Positions 34,530 to 43,534 of a stretch of DNA of 64,000 nt are shown here, in pieces. A model generated the notes under the pieces. It was not told the origin of the DNA and made no database searches. It saw nothing but the letters and a program-made list of their open reading frames with translations. This stretch comes from Brevibacterium zhoupengii (GTDB lineage Bacteria > Actinomycetota > Actinomycetes > Actinomycetales > Brevibacteriaceae), in contig NZ_CP088298.1 in NCBI RefSeq assembly GCF_021117425.1, forward strand, positions 4,092,001 to 4,156,000, written 5' to 3'. Both the position numbers and the translations under genes were made by a program. How positions within the stretch are numbered: position 1 is the stretch's first letter; the number at the start of each line of letters is the position of its first letter.

Positions 34530-35264
34530 TCAGTCGTCGTCGGCGACGACGGTGTATTCGAGAACGGGCCTGCCTGCGGCCCCATATCGAGGTCGGCGGT
34601 TGAGCATGCCCGCGTCGGCCATGGCCTCTAAGTACCGGCGTGCGGTCACTCGGGAGACACCGAGACCTTCAGCGACCTCGGCGGCGGACTGACCGGGCTT
34701 GTCGCCGAGGACTGACTTCACTTCGGTCTGCACGGCGTTCGGGACGCCCTTCGCTGTCGCGGTCACGGTGTGGGTGCGCAGTGCGGCGATCGCGGTGTCG
34801 ACGTCGGTCTGGGTGACCTCGCCTTCGGTGCTGTCCCCGCCGAGGCTGTTGCGGAAGGAGGAATATGCCTCAAGTTTGGATTTGAAGACCGGGAAGGTGA
34901 ACGGTTTGATGATGTATTGGGCAACACCGTAGGACAGTGCCTCCTGGACGATCTGCATGTCCCGGGCCGCGGTGACGGCGATGATGTCGACGTCGACGCG
35001 GTGGCCGCGGATGGCCCGGCAGACCTGCAGTCCGTGGCCGTCGGGGAGATTCATGTCCAGGAGGACGAGGTTGATGCAGTCCGCGTTGAGACCGTAGATC
35101 TTTCCGGTCAGAGCAGCCATCGCCTGAGTGGCATTCTTCGCCACACCGGCGAGGTGATAGCCGTCGATGCGCTCGATGTACTTCGCGTGGGCCCGGGCGG
35201 CGACCGCCTCGTCCTCAACCACGAGCACACCGATGCTCGACTCAGGCGCAGTTGTATCTGACAT
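34530..35264 (-). CDS. CitB/DcuR-family response regulator, orphan
   Basis: A 244-residue two-component regulator. The receiver domain (about 10-135) has the acidic pocket (LVVEDE), the phosphorylated Asp in LVLLDMNLPDGHG, Thr/Ala switch (IAVTAARD) and Lys in YIIKPFTFP. The C-terminal half has a helix-turn-helix (SAAEVAEGLGVSRVTARRYL) and a winged end. Relatives answer to C4-dicarboxylate or citrate sensor kinases and normally follow the kinase gene. Here the upstream side changes at once to AT-richer decayed DNA at about 35,270, and no kinase is present. The partner may have been lost when the mosaic region was inserted, or lie elsewhere. Confidence 0.87.
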   Translation of the reverse strand: MSDTTAPESSIGVLVVEDEAVAARAHAKYIERIDGYHLAGVAKNATQAMAALTGKIYGLNADCINLVLLDMNLPDGHGLQVCRAIRGHRVDVDIIAVTAARDMQIVQEALSYGVAQYIIKPFTFPVFKSKLEAYSSFRNSLGGDSTEGEVTQTDVDTAIAALRTHTVTATAKGVPNAVQTEVKSVLGDKPGQSAAEVAEGLGVSRVTARRYLEAMADAGMLNRRPRYGAAGRPVLEYTVVADDD

Positions 35265-35389
35265 GCCGCCAGTCTAACCAACGCCATTGCGGGTCTGCCG
35301 CTGTTCGTGTTACAGCCTGGGCACATGCGTGACACAGGATTGGAACGTTGTGGATCCTCAGGCGCATTCGAAGATTGCGGCGATGCCTG

Positions 35390-35800
35390 CAAGATCAGAT
35401 CGCGAAAATCAGCGACAGCGCCGAACGTGATCGAGGTCGCCCCCGAGACGCGGCAAAGTAGAACGGAGTGGCTTTCCGAACGACGCAAGCTCGGGTGGCT
35501 AATGAAATGGTCGAACCCGAGATCCATTTCAGTTTCGAGATCGCCTGGGTGCCGACCATTCGCGCAAAGGATTCGCTCTGTCGGGGTATCTCAACCTCAT
35601 CGGCGGCAGTCTCTAAGCGCTCCTCAATCGTACCGACAGCAGCTCCGAACTTTTCTTGTGCTGACACGGCAGTAATGAGATCGACGTCAGCCGTGGGCAG
35701 ATGAATAAGCCTGTGCTCTCGAATGGATTCTGAGTCCGCAGGCGCGAATCCGCTGCTGGCCGCACTCTTGCAATGCGATACGAGCGATGTCGTGTTGCAT
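35390..35800 (-). pseudogene. Decayed AbiEii/AbiGii-type nucleotidyltransferase gene, copy 1
   Basis: After a GAGGAG the minus strand reads MQHDIARIALQECG from ATG 35800. The frame then shifts and continues as SIREHRLIHLPTADVDLITA, with the nucleotidyltransferase DVD motif, and VEIPRQSESFARMVGTQ. It shifts again to EMDLGFDHFISH. These pieces are in the order expected for the small AbiEii-like nucleotidyltransferases of actinobacteria, so the gene is real but broken by at least two frameshifts. It starts 11 bases after the stop of a 105-residue partner gene. Family recognition is from memory of motif order. The exact 3' end is unclear. Confidence 0.6.
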
Positions 35801-35810
35801 CTCCTCAGGA

Positions 35811-36128
35811 CTAGGTATGTACTACTCTCAGCTCGGGGAAACGCTCTTCCCAGAGGTTACGCACGCGAGAATCTAGGCTCAGCTGCGGCCACAGCCGGAG
35901 CAGAATTTCCTTGTTCATCAGCTGCGCCTGGATCGCGTCAGTCCCTTCTGCAAGCAGAGCTTGATAGGCTAGACGCGCACCACCGAGATCTGTCAGGTCA
36001 ATGTCACCATCATCGAGCCACCGAACCCAGATTGGCAGACTAATTGTGCCCTTTGCTGGGCCGTGCAGGTCGTCGAGACTGGCGACGACCTCATACGGTT
36101 TGAGATCTCTGAAACGAACTCTCTCCAT
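35811..36128 (-). CDS. Small protein, probable antitoxin or partner of the nucleotidyltransferase
   Basis: A 105-residue intact protein starting MERVRFRDLKPYEVVASLDD at ATG 36128, with AAAGGGG upstream. It contains LPIWVRWLDDGDIDLTDLGG and a helical C-terminal half with EILLRLWPQLSLDSRVRNLW. No membrane segment or signal peptide. It lies directly upstream of the broken nucleotidyltransferase and in the same direction, the order typical of toxin-antitoxin pairs in which a small antitoxin gene comes first. I do not know a named family; the antitoxin role is inferred from position. Its survival next to a dead toxin gene fits such a pair. Confidence 0.6.
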   Translation of the reverse strand: MERVRFRDLKPYEVVASLDDLHGPAKGTISLPIWVRWLDDGDIDLTDLGGARLAYQALLAEGTDAIQAQLMNKEILLRLWPQLSLDSRVRNLWEERFPELRVVHT

Positions 36129-36734
36129 GGCTTGCCCCTTTCAAGCTGCTCGTGTTCGCTCTACTGTTTTGCCCTGAAACGATACAGCGAGCATTTCGGG
36201 ACAGTTGATTGGTGGGACATGATTTTGGGACGGAGCCAGGCGGCGTAGCGCGGTCAGATTGGAACGGGCGACGATCGGCCCCATAACGACCGTTAACGGA
36301 CCGGTCCTGTGTAGCGCGTCGACCTGCCGCCGGTGGCGGCTGCACCGGGAGGTGCGAACACTGCGCCCTCGACGCAATAAGATTCCCGCGCAACGGGGCC
36401 ACTTGGTTCAAAGAGTACAGCGACGGGGGCGATGGTCCGTAGCTCAATACTGCAACCGAGCTACCGCTGGTGCTCAGTCCCTGTTGTCGGATCATCATCA
36501 GTTAAATCCGCGCGCCACGTCAGCCGCTCGTGCGCGAGGATTGCCCGCCATTCAGCCTCGTCTTCAGATTGGTGCACAACGTCTGAGCCAGAAGCCCTGA
36601 GATATCGAGAGTCGACAGCGCCGTGGTGTGCCATTTGTCCACTCTGCCATCAGTTCTTCGTTGCGCCTGGCTGTGCCTTCATCCTTCCACAGGTATTGCA
36701 TTCAGGCTACAGGCAGTGAGGGCAAATGTTGCGG
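36129..36734. other. Decayed sequence without an intact gene
   Basis: Several minus-strand frames look like remains of coding sequence broken by stops, for example a stretch reading DEAEWRAILAHERLTWRADL near 36,500-36,570 and, after a stop, CSIELRTIAPVAVLFEPSGP. None is complete and I recognise no family. I regard the stretch as gene debris. Confidence 0.4.
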
Positions 36735-36989
36735 CTAGCCCGCAACTATCACGCCATCTTGATAGCACAAGCGCGCATCGGGTTCGGTTCCCTTCCAGCT
36801 GACAAGGGCGAGGAGACTTCCAAAGAAAGCCTTGACGAATACTCCTGACCAAGCCGCACAGAGGATAGCGACGATGACCAGGCACATAGCCCAGCCCGCC
36901 CGAGTCTCGACGCTGAATGCAATAAAGGTGAAGATTACAACCGAGACTAGCGTCAGAATCACAAGACACTTAACGGAAAGCTTGCACAC
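36735..36989 (-). CDS. Small membrane protein with two predicted helices
   Basis: An 84-residue protein from GTG 36989, placed 3 bases after GGGAGGG; an earlier ATG lies in unlikely sequence. Helix 1 is LVILTLVSVVIFTFIAFSV and helix 2 is WAMCLVIVAILCAAWSGVFV, joined by a short ETRAG turn. The soluble end is WKGTEPDARLCYQDGVIVAG. Codon use is AT-richer than in the core genes. No family recognised. It could be a membrane protein of mobile origin or a chance survivor. Confidence 0.45.
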   Translation of the reverse strand: MCKLSVKCLVILTLVSVVIFTFIAFSVETRAGWAMCLVIVAILCAAWSGVFVKAFFGSLLALVSWKGTEPDARLCYQDGVIVAG

Positions 36990-37146
36990 GAGCCCTCCCT
37001 GGCCGCGAGCTACTGTCGCCGTCAACGCAACACTCACGGCACACACCGCTCTATGAAATTCTGCGCAATGAACCAGCGCAGGCCACCCGGATAAACGGAT
37101 CAACACTCTCACCAGAACAAACAGTTTGCCGATAATAAACCTTATG

Positions 37147-37806
37147 TTAAGTCAGGTTGCCCTTCACCTCACCTACGTCGACTCGAACAAGTGCGTGCTG
37201 CCGACCAAGAACGGAATCTCCGGACAGCCGCATCACAAAGCTACCCGGCCCGTCGAGACGAGCATACAGTTCGTTGAGTAACGGACTTCCAAGTAGAAAC
37301 CATCGGGCCTGATACAGCGGGTCGCCCTTCTTCCCGCGATAGCCGGTCGTCTCCTGCTGAACACGACGGCGCACCTCATCAAGCCCGTCGCCGACGAGCT
37401 TGACGACATGGAACGGATCCATCACCTCAACAGCTGCCGGCACTTCTTCGGCAGCGGCGGCCTTGAACACGGTGAACCCGTCCATCGCTACGACTTCGAT
37501 TCCATCCCTCCATGACTGGGGCCGATCGGCCAGCCAAGTCTTGAACACGGCCTTCGACCGTCCCTCGACCATGTCCAGCAACCTGGCCGGACCGGTCTTG
37601 TCACAGATCGGAGTGAGGTCAATGATGACGGTGCCGTACTAGTCGCTCCGTCTCGTGTGGCGCCACACGTGCTCATCGGCACCGATGACGTGAACACCGT
37701 CGAATCGGGCCGGATCGTCGATGAGGACTCGGTGGCCCTCGGCCAGGATCGCTTCGTTAGCCGCATGCCACGATACTGCGAGCTTGGCAGCGATCACAGA
37801 CACGGT
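37147..37806 (-). pseudogene. ISL3-family transposase remnant 1 (in-frame stop, both ends lost)
   Basis: The minus strand encodes an ISL3 transposase core: AAKLAVSWHAANEAILAEGH, VHVIGADEHVWRHTRRSD, then a TAG at 37641-37639 where a Lys codon is expected, then GTVIIDLTPICDKTGPARLL, DIVEGRSK-like DMVEGRSKAVFKTWLADRP, VVAMDGF and YRGKKGDPLYQAR. The catalytic region is thus interrupted by one nonsense codon. The N-terminal zinc-finger part is missing: the frame runs directly into a nucleotidyltransferase fragment. The C-terminal part after DPLYQAR is replaced by unrelated sequence ending at 37147. No terminal inverted repeats are recognised. Confidence 0.8.
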
Positions 37807-38127
37807 GATGTGATCGACGTCGAGATAGTCGCGAACTTCTCCGCGCGAGTACAGTGCGGCAACCTTGTTTCCGACTGCATCTTCAATCGCAAGCACCGGA
37901 CCCACTTCTAACGCAACAGGTTCTCGCGACCGCCAATCGATCCCGAGATCTACATCGACTTCCCCCCTCCCCTGTCGTGACAGACAGACGGGCAAACGAT
38001 TCGCTCCTGCGCGGCACCTCAACTCCATAACCAGATCCCCGGAGCCGATCGACAACCTCATCGACTGCACCAGAATGGACTTGTCAGGAACAGCGAGGCC
38101 ACTGGTGAACAGACTATAATCATTCAA
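37807..38127 (-). pseudogene. AbiEii-type nucleotidyltransferase fragment, copy 2, fused to the ISL3 remnant
   Basis: Read leftward from 38127, one frame gives NDYSLFTSG (compare DVDLFT), a second gives GAVDEVVDRLRGSGYGVEVP and RRSESFARLSVTTGEGG, and the first resumes with VDVDLGIDWRSREPVALEVG, PVLAIEDAVGNKVAALYSRG and EVRDYLDVDHI. This is the middle of an AbiEii-like nucleotidyltransferase broken by two frameshifts and missing its N-terminus. The last part is joined in frame to the ISL3 transposase core. Copy 1 at 35,390-35,800 keeps the N-terminus, and both copies contain the DVD-to-DLG section, so these are two separate genes, not one split gene. Confidence 0.72.
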
Positions 38128-38221
38128 CTCACCACCGAAGTGAATTGGTCGTGTGCCACCGCGTCACCGATTTCGCTGCTCAAGTGCCCACACGATCCGA
38201 GGCGAGAGAACGGAGCCAAAC

Positions 38222-39421
38222 GTGGAACAGCCTTATCATGAGTTGCTAGCTGAAGCTATTGCTGAAATAACCCAAAGGTCCGTCACTGTCGACGACGTCA
38301 CTGGAAAGATCCTCGCGTGGGAATTCGTCGATTCAAACCAGGATCCCACCCGGCTTGAGGCAATTCTTTCAAAGTCTGGCTCTGTCGACGTGCGCCAGTG
38401 GGAGCGCAGCCACGGAGCTTATGACAAGTCGGCTGGGCCTGTCCTCGTCCCTGCTAACGGGGAACTACATTACCGAGCCCGACTGTGCTACCCCCTTAGA
38501 CACCGCAATAAGGTTCTTGCCTACGCCTGGGTTCTCGCCAAAGACGAAGCAGACACTCTGGCCGACGCCGCCGTGATACTGGAGTCGCCAAGCCAAACTG
38601 TTACTTCTCTGCTCACTGAACTATCGCAGTCTGACAACTACAGAAAAATTTCTGCTGGCATGGATAGAGAACTCATTGGGTTCCTTCGCGGCGACTATAG
38701 TAATAACACGTACAACTGGGCACCGTCCCCCAAGCGCGACGTAAGCTACTGTATCTTGTCCGGTCGGCCCGTGGATACAAACCCTCTAGCTTCCGAAACC
38801 TGGGGACCGGTGTTTTCGGAAGCCATTGTGCCCACACTACGGACCAGCAACAATATTGTTGCGCGGTGGGGGGCCAGAGACACCTATTTCTCACTGCTCT
38901 GCGAGATCGCATCAGGAGATGAACTCAATTCGTTTGCGAGCAGTTTGAGCGCAGCATTCTCGTCAAAGTCTGGAGAGGATGGCCCGATTTTAACCCTGGG
39001 TGTCAGCCGATGGTTTGGACTGCAAGGTTCGCCGCAGATGGCGTTCAGGGAGTCGAGCAGGGCAATACAAGCTCAGGAAATCGATCCCAGTGTTCATGCA
39101 AGAGACTTCGACCAAATTGGTGCGTATCAACAATTCTCCGATCACTTGGATAGCGAGAACATCCGAAGCTCTGCACTCTCGATGATCTTGCAACATCCTC
39201 GTGGCGAGGTACTTCTTGAGTTCCTAGAGAAGGTCTACGACTCCGGAGCACCGATTACTGAGCTGGCAAGCGCCCTGCATGTACACCGAACCACAATCTA
39301 TGATCGCTTTCAACAGCTATCACTAATCCTTGGCGCGGACCCTCTTGACGGCGTCGTAAGGCTTGAGCTCCATCTTGCGTTGAAACTGCGAAGATGGCAT
39401 TCGCGCGCACCGTTCGTCTGA
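38222..39421 (+). CDS. PucR-family transcriptional regulator
   Basis: A 399-residue regulator started at GTG 38222 with GGAG 8 bases upstream; 23 more in-frame residues upstream are unlike the family. Residues about 20-140 form a sensor-like domain, 180-300 a degenerate GGDEF-like middle domain, and the end has the PucR helix-turn-helix (ELASALHVHRTTIYDRFQQL). PucR-type proteins activate catabolic or transport genes in answer to a metabolite. The nearest rightward genes are the aldehyde dehydrogenase, permease, hydroxyacid dehydrogenase and PLP enzyme from 40,368, separated by an ISL3 remnant. It probably regulated them; whether it still does after the IS insertion is unknown. Confidence 0.8.
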   Translation: MEQPYHELLAEAIAEITQRSVTVDDVTGKILAWEFVDSNQDPTRLEAILSKSGSVDVRQWERSHGAYDKSAGPVLVPANGELHYRARLCYPLRHRNKVLAYAWVLAKDEADTLADAAVILESPSQTVTSLLTELSQSDNYRKISAGMDRELIGFLRGDYSNNTYNWAPSPKRDVSYCILSGRPVDTNPLASETWGPVFSEAIVPTLRTSNNIVARWGARDTYFSLLCEIASGDELNSFASSLSAAFSSKSGEDGPILTLGVSRWFGLQGSPQMAFRESSRAIQAQEIDPSVHARDFDQIGAYQQFSDHLDSENIRSSALSMILQHPRGEVLLEFLEKVYDSGAPITELASALHVHRTTIYDRFQQLSLILGADPLDGVVRLELHLALKLRRWHSRAPFV

Positions 39422-39426
39422 CAGCG

Positions 39427-40073
39427 CACATACCTCAATGGGCTTGGAGACACAAGCTCGTTTGCAACTTCCTCGCGGTGGGCGTGATGATGTCCCGGTA
39501 CACGCTCCAGGTGACCTTGACCTCAGTATGATTCTCAACGGTGAACAGCGTCGCGATTCGCCGCTGTTGCCGCTCGGTTAGTAACCCGCACCCCGTATGC
39601 AGCGTCCGCCGAGCTTGGTACAGCGGGTCGCCCTTCTACCTGCGGTACACAGCCGTTGCCTGCTGAGCGCGACGAGGAACTTCGCCGAGGTCCTCGCAGG
39701 TGAGCTTGAAGAAATGAAATAGATCCATCACTTCGGCCGCGGGCGGGAAGTTCTTCGACCGCCGCGTTTTTAAACCCGGTGAATCCATCTATCGCTACGA
39801 TTTCGATGCCGTCGCGCCACTCTTTCGGCCGGGCACTGCCGGCCAAATCTAGAACACGGCCTTCGCCCGCCCCTCCACCACGTCCAGCAGTCTGGCCGGT
39901 GTCCCGAAGCGTGCTGTGCCCACCGCAGCTGCGGCACCAATCGTCGTCGTTCGTCGGTACACCCAAAGAGCGCTGACTCTCGTTCGGTCCGCACTGACCC
40001 AGCAGTGCAGGTCAAATGTGTCGAGGTGGCAGAACGTAGTGAGGCCGGAGGTAGAAAACGTACGAGGGTTCAC
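39427..40073 (-). pseudogene. ISL3-family transposase remnant 2 (several frameshifts)
   Basis: Minus-strand pieces in different frames give, in order, TPARLLDVVEGRAKAVF, EWRDGIEIVAIDGFTGFKNA, AVEELPA, KGDPLYQARRTLHTGCGLLT and ERQQRRIATLFTVENHTEVK up to SVYRDIITPT. All are ISL3 transposase sections, related to but different from remnant 1. At least three frameshifts or stops make it non-functional, and both ends are missing. It lies between the PucR gene and the aldehyde dehydrogenase gene in the opposite direction. Confidence 0.75.
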
Positions 40074-40367
40074 GTCGAGATCTTTCGGATGGACAGGTTA
40101 GGAACTTCAACCTTCGAGAGGCCTCGGCCTATTTCCCTGGACCGACGCGCACCAGTTCTAACTGCGAAGAGCCGTCAAACCGGGAACCGACGCCGCAGAA
40201 CCGACTCTACATATGTCGAGCACTCACTCACATTCACGCGACAGATGAGCGTTGTGGTGATATACATCTCATCGATACCTTGAACGAAGCACGTTTTCAC
40301 CGCAGTTTTATCGATAGCGCGGCGATTTCGGCGGATTCCAAAATCGATGTCAGAAAGGTGTCACCGC

Positions 40368-41846
40368 ATGACGAACCAGACGACTGCAAACGCTCACGCG
40401 AGCAAATCGTCCAAAGACTACCCTCAGCTGATCGACGGCAAATGGGTCTGCGCGAAGAACGACTCGTGGATTGATGTCGAGAACCCAGGCCGAGGGACCA
40501 TTCTTGGTCGTGTTCCAGACTCTCGTGAAGAAGACGTCGATTCCGCAGTTGCTGCAGCCAAGGAAGCATTCGACGGATGGAAGCGCAAGGCAGCGCGAGA
40601 TCGCGGACGTTTGCTGATTCAGATTGGTGACGTAATCGCCGATCGTCAAGAAGAACTGGCCCGCATTATCTCCTCTGAAACGGGTAATGCTCTCCGCACT
40701 CAGGCTCGTGGAGAAGCTGCTTCAGGTGCCGACATTTTTCGTTTCTACGGTGAGGTCGCATCCCAGCAAAAAGGCGACACACTCCCATTTGGCGACAATC
40801 TTCTTAGCTATACGGTAAGGGAGCCGGTCGGTGTTGTCGGCGGCATTGTCCCTTGGAATGCTCCCGTAACACTTGCAACTTTGAAGATGGCGATGGCACT
40901 GTCGACGGGAAATACACTCGTATTGAAAGTCGCCGAGCTCGCACCACTTGCCGTCCTCAAGGTCGCGGAGTGGGCGAATGAACTGTTGCCGGCTGGAGTA
41001 CTCAATGTCATTTCGGGGACCGGACTTGGTGCAGGCGTGCCACTGGCAGGTCATTCGGACGTCGCAAAGTTGACGTTCACCGGGTCCACCTCTGTCGGCA
41101 AAGAGATCTTGTCAGCGGCAGCCTCACGGGTCGCTCCGGTGTCGCTGGAGCTAGGAGGTAAGTCGCCCGCAATCGTGTTCCCCGACTCGGACGATGCGGC
41201 CACTGTCAGCAACGTCATCAGTGCAATGCGTTTCACCCGTCAGGGTCAGTCGTGCACGGCGGGATCTCGACTCTTCCTGCACAAGTCGATCTATGACTCT
41301 TTCCTCTCCAAACTGACGGCCGAGCTCGACAAGTTGGTCATCGGAGACCCTCTCGATGAGGCGACCGATATTGGTGCAATTGCCAGCCAGAAGCAGTACA
41401 ACACCGTGCTCGAGTACATCAACGATGCCTCCACAGAAGGTGCGACGATCATTACTGGCGGTCCGGATAAACCCGTTGAGTCCGGTGGCTACTATGTCGC
41501 TCCGACAATCATTGCAGGAGCCGAAGCGGATTCGAAGCTTTGCCGCGAAGAAGTCTTCGGCCCAGTTCTGGCCGTTATCCCATGGGAAGACGAAGAAGAA
41601 TTGCTCAAGCAGGCCAACGATAGCAGCTACGGGCTCGCCGGTTACGTATTCACTAAAGACATCTCTACCGCGATCCGGTTCGCGAACGACCTAGAGGTCG
41701 GATGGGTCCAGGTCAATCGTGGCGGAGGCCAGCTGCCAGGTATGTCCTACGGCGGCAACAAGCAAAGCGGTCTTGGCCGCGAGTACTCCGTCGAAGGCGC
41801 GCTCGAGAGCTTCACCACCGTGAAGAACATCACAGTAGCAATCTAA
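40368..41846 (+). CDS. NAD(P)-dependent aldehyde dehydrogenase
   Basis: A 492-residue aldehyde dehydrogenase started at ATG 40368 (GAAAGG 8 bases before); an upstream in-frame start lacks a site. Cofactor loop GVVGGIVPWNAPVTLATLKM, base Glu in SLELGGKSPAIV, catalytic Cys in RFTRQGQSCTAGSRLF and the closing EEVFGPVLAVIPW are intact, so it should be active. It heads a rightward set with an amino-acid permease, hydroxyacid dehydrogenase and SelA-like PLP enzyme. It probably oxidises a semialdehyde made by the dehydrogenase. The sequence before it (40,074-40,367) holds no gene and should carry the promoter. Confidence 0.88.
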   Translation: MTNQTTANAHASKSSKDYPQLIDGKWVCAKNDSWIDVENPGRGTILGRVPDSREEDVDSAVAAAKEAFDGWKRKAARDRGRLLIQIGDVIADRQEELARIISSETGNALRTQARGEAASGADIFRFYGEVASQQKGDTLPFGDNLLSYTVREPVGVVGGIVPWNAPVTLATLKMAMALSTGNTLVLKVAELAPLAVLKVAEWANELLPAGVLNVISGTGLGAGVPLAGHSDVAKLTFTGSTSVGKEILSAAASRVAPVSLELGGKSPAIVFPDSDDAATVSNVISAMRFTRQGQSCTAGSRLFLHKSIYDSFLSKLTAELDKLVIGDPLDEATDIGAIASQKQYNTVLEYINDASTEGATIITGGPDKPVESGGYYVAPTIIAGAEADSKLCREEVFGPVLAVIPWEDEEELLKQANDSSYGLAGYVFTKDISTAIRFANDLEVGWVQVNRGGGQLPGMSYGGNKQSGLGREYSVEGALESFTTVKNITVAI

Positions 41847-41937
41847 ATCCCTCTCTTACCGCCTCAGCGGTGGCAGCATCCACCACTTTGCCGCCCTGAG
41901 TCACGGTCCATAACATCAATCTTTAGGAGAGCCGACG

Positions 41938-43452
41938 ATGTCGGTGAAAAATAGACCTGACCAAGGCGAAGAACTCATTGATGGTTTGAAGCCTGACCTC
42001 AAATCACGACACGTCAGCATGCTGGCAATTGGTGGCGCAATCGGCGTTGGCCTCTTCCTCGGTTCTGGAGCGGGAATCGAGTTGACAGGACCGTCAATTA
42101 TCTTAGCGTACGCAGTCGTCGGTATGTTTATCTTTGTCGTCATGCGTGCGTTTGGGGAGTTACTTTCTTACCGTTCGATTTCGGGTAGCATCGCTGAATT
42201 CGCCCGTGAGTTTTTGGGTCCCAAGATGGGCTTCATCGCGGGGTGGGGCTACTGGCTCACGTGGTCTCTGATTGGAATGACCGAACTGACAGCGGCAGGT
42301 GTGTTCATCCAGTTCTGGTTCCCCGACGTTCCCGGTTGGGTCACAGCTGCAGTCGCATTGGTCGCACTAGTAATCCTCAATCTTCTACAAGTCGGCTACT
42401 TCGGCGAAGCAGAGTTCTGGTTTGCCTCAATCAAGGTCATCGCTATCGGTGGTCTAATACTTCTCGGCATTGCGGTGCTCATCTTCCGCTTCGGCCCGAC
42501 AGGCGATACTGCTTCGCTTGCGAATCTTTTCACCGTTACGCATTCGGATGGCACATCCGGGTTCTTTCCCTATGGCTTCACTGCCTTTTTGTTGGCGATC
42601 CCCATCGCGGTGTTCTCCTTCCAAGGAACTGAGCTCGTCGGCATGACTGCTTCTGAGGCCCGTAATCGCAAGGTAGTAATCCCGAAAGCAATTAATGCTG
42701 TTCCTTTCCGCATTTCTTTCTTCTATGTGGGCGCATTAGCTGTTCTCATGTCTGTCGTGCCCTGGGACCAGTTCAGCAGTGCTGAGAGTCCATTTGTGCA
42801 TGCACTTTCCGTGCTGGGGACGCCAGGAGCGGCTGGAATCATGAACTTTGTCGTCTTGACCTCTGCCCTGTCAGCGTGCAGCTCTGGACCCGTCTATTCA
42901 AATGCTCGTCTGCTCATGCGAATGGCAAAGAACGGCATTGCCCCCAAGACTTTCGACAAGACTGGCATAACTCACGTTCCTTCGCGAGCAGTACTGGCCT
43001 CCGGTGGGGTAATGCTCATCGGTGTGGCTATTAACTTCGTCATCCCAGAACAGGCATTCGCAGTGCTAGTTGCTGTCTGCTCATTTGCCGCGCTGTGGAA
43101 CTGGGGCATTATTCTCGCTTGCTACATCTCCTACAAGAAAAAGGTGTTTCGGGGAGAGCGCCCTGCATCGGACTTCCGTCTCAAAGGCGGTGTCGCGCTC
43201 TCGTGGATCACCATATGCTTCCTCGCACTGATCGTGGTCCTGATGGCTTTCGACGCTGGGAACCGTCTCGCGCTTTACACTGTCCCGTTCTGGGCGCTAG
43301 CGCTCATTATCGGCTACCAGTCTTCGAAGCGCTGGAACCCGGGCCACCAAAAGTATTTGAAGATGAGCGAGACAGTCCCCAGCAACGACACGGGGCGCGA
43401 GCCTCAGCCTGACCCAAAGTACATCGCTCGCAAGAATGCCAAGGGCCTGTAA
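41938..43452 (+). CDS. Amino acid permease, APC superfamily
   Basis: A 504-residue, 12-helix amino-acid/polyamine/organocation permease. It starts with SRHVSMLAIGGAIGVGLFLG, the unwound helix 1 motif of the family, followed by GELLSYRSISGSIAEFAREF and the helix 6 region IAVFSFQGTELVGMTASEAR. The AAT/GabP-like spacing suggests an amino acid or gamma-amino acid as substrate. AGGAGA lies 8 bases before the ATG. It lies within the PucR-linked set, 91 bases after the aldehyde dehydrogenase, and presumably imports the compound the set breaks down. Confidence 0.9.
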   Translation: MSVKNRPDQGEELIDGLKPDLKSRHVSMLAIGGAIGVGLFLGSGAGIELTGPSIILAYAVVGMFIFVVMRAFGELLSYRSISGSIAEFAREFLGPKMGFIAGWGYWLTWSLIGMTELTAAGVFIQFWFPDVPGWVTAAVALVALVILNLLQVGYFGEAEFWFASIKVIAIGGLILLGIAVLIFRFGPTGDTASLANLFTVTHSDGTSGFFPYGFTAFLLAIPIAVFSFQGTELVGMTASEARNRKVVIPKAINAVPFRISFFYVGALAVLMSVVPWDQFSSAESPFVHALSVLGTPGAAGIMNFVVLTSALSACSSGPVYSNARLLMRMAKNGIAPKTFDKTGITHVPSRAVLASGGVMLIGVAINFVIPEQAFAVLVAVCSFAALWNWGIILACYISYKKKVFRGERPASDFRLKGGVALSWITICFLALIVVLMAFDAGNRLALYTVPFWALALIIGYQSSKRWNPGHQKYLKMSETVPSNDTGREPQPDPKYIARKNAKGL

Positions 43453-43534
43453 AACATAGCGAATCACGAACTGCATAAGGTCCGTCCTGCAAACCAACCA
43501 CATCCACACGATTCAACGAAAGAGAAGTACTGAA

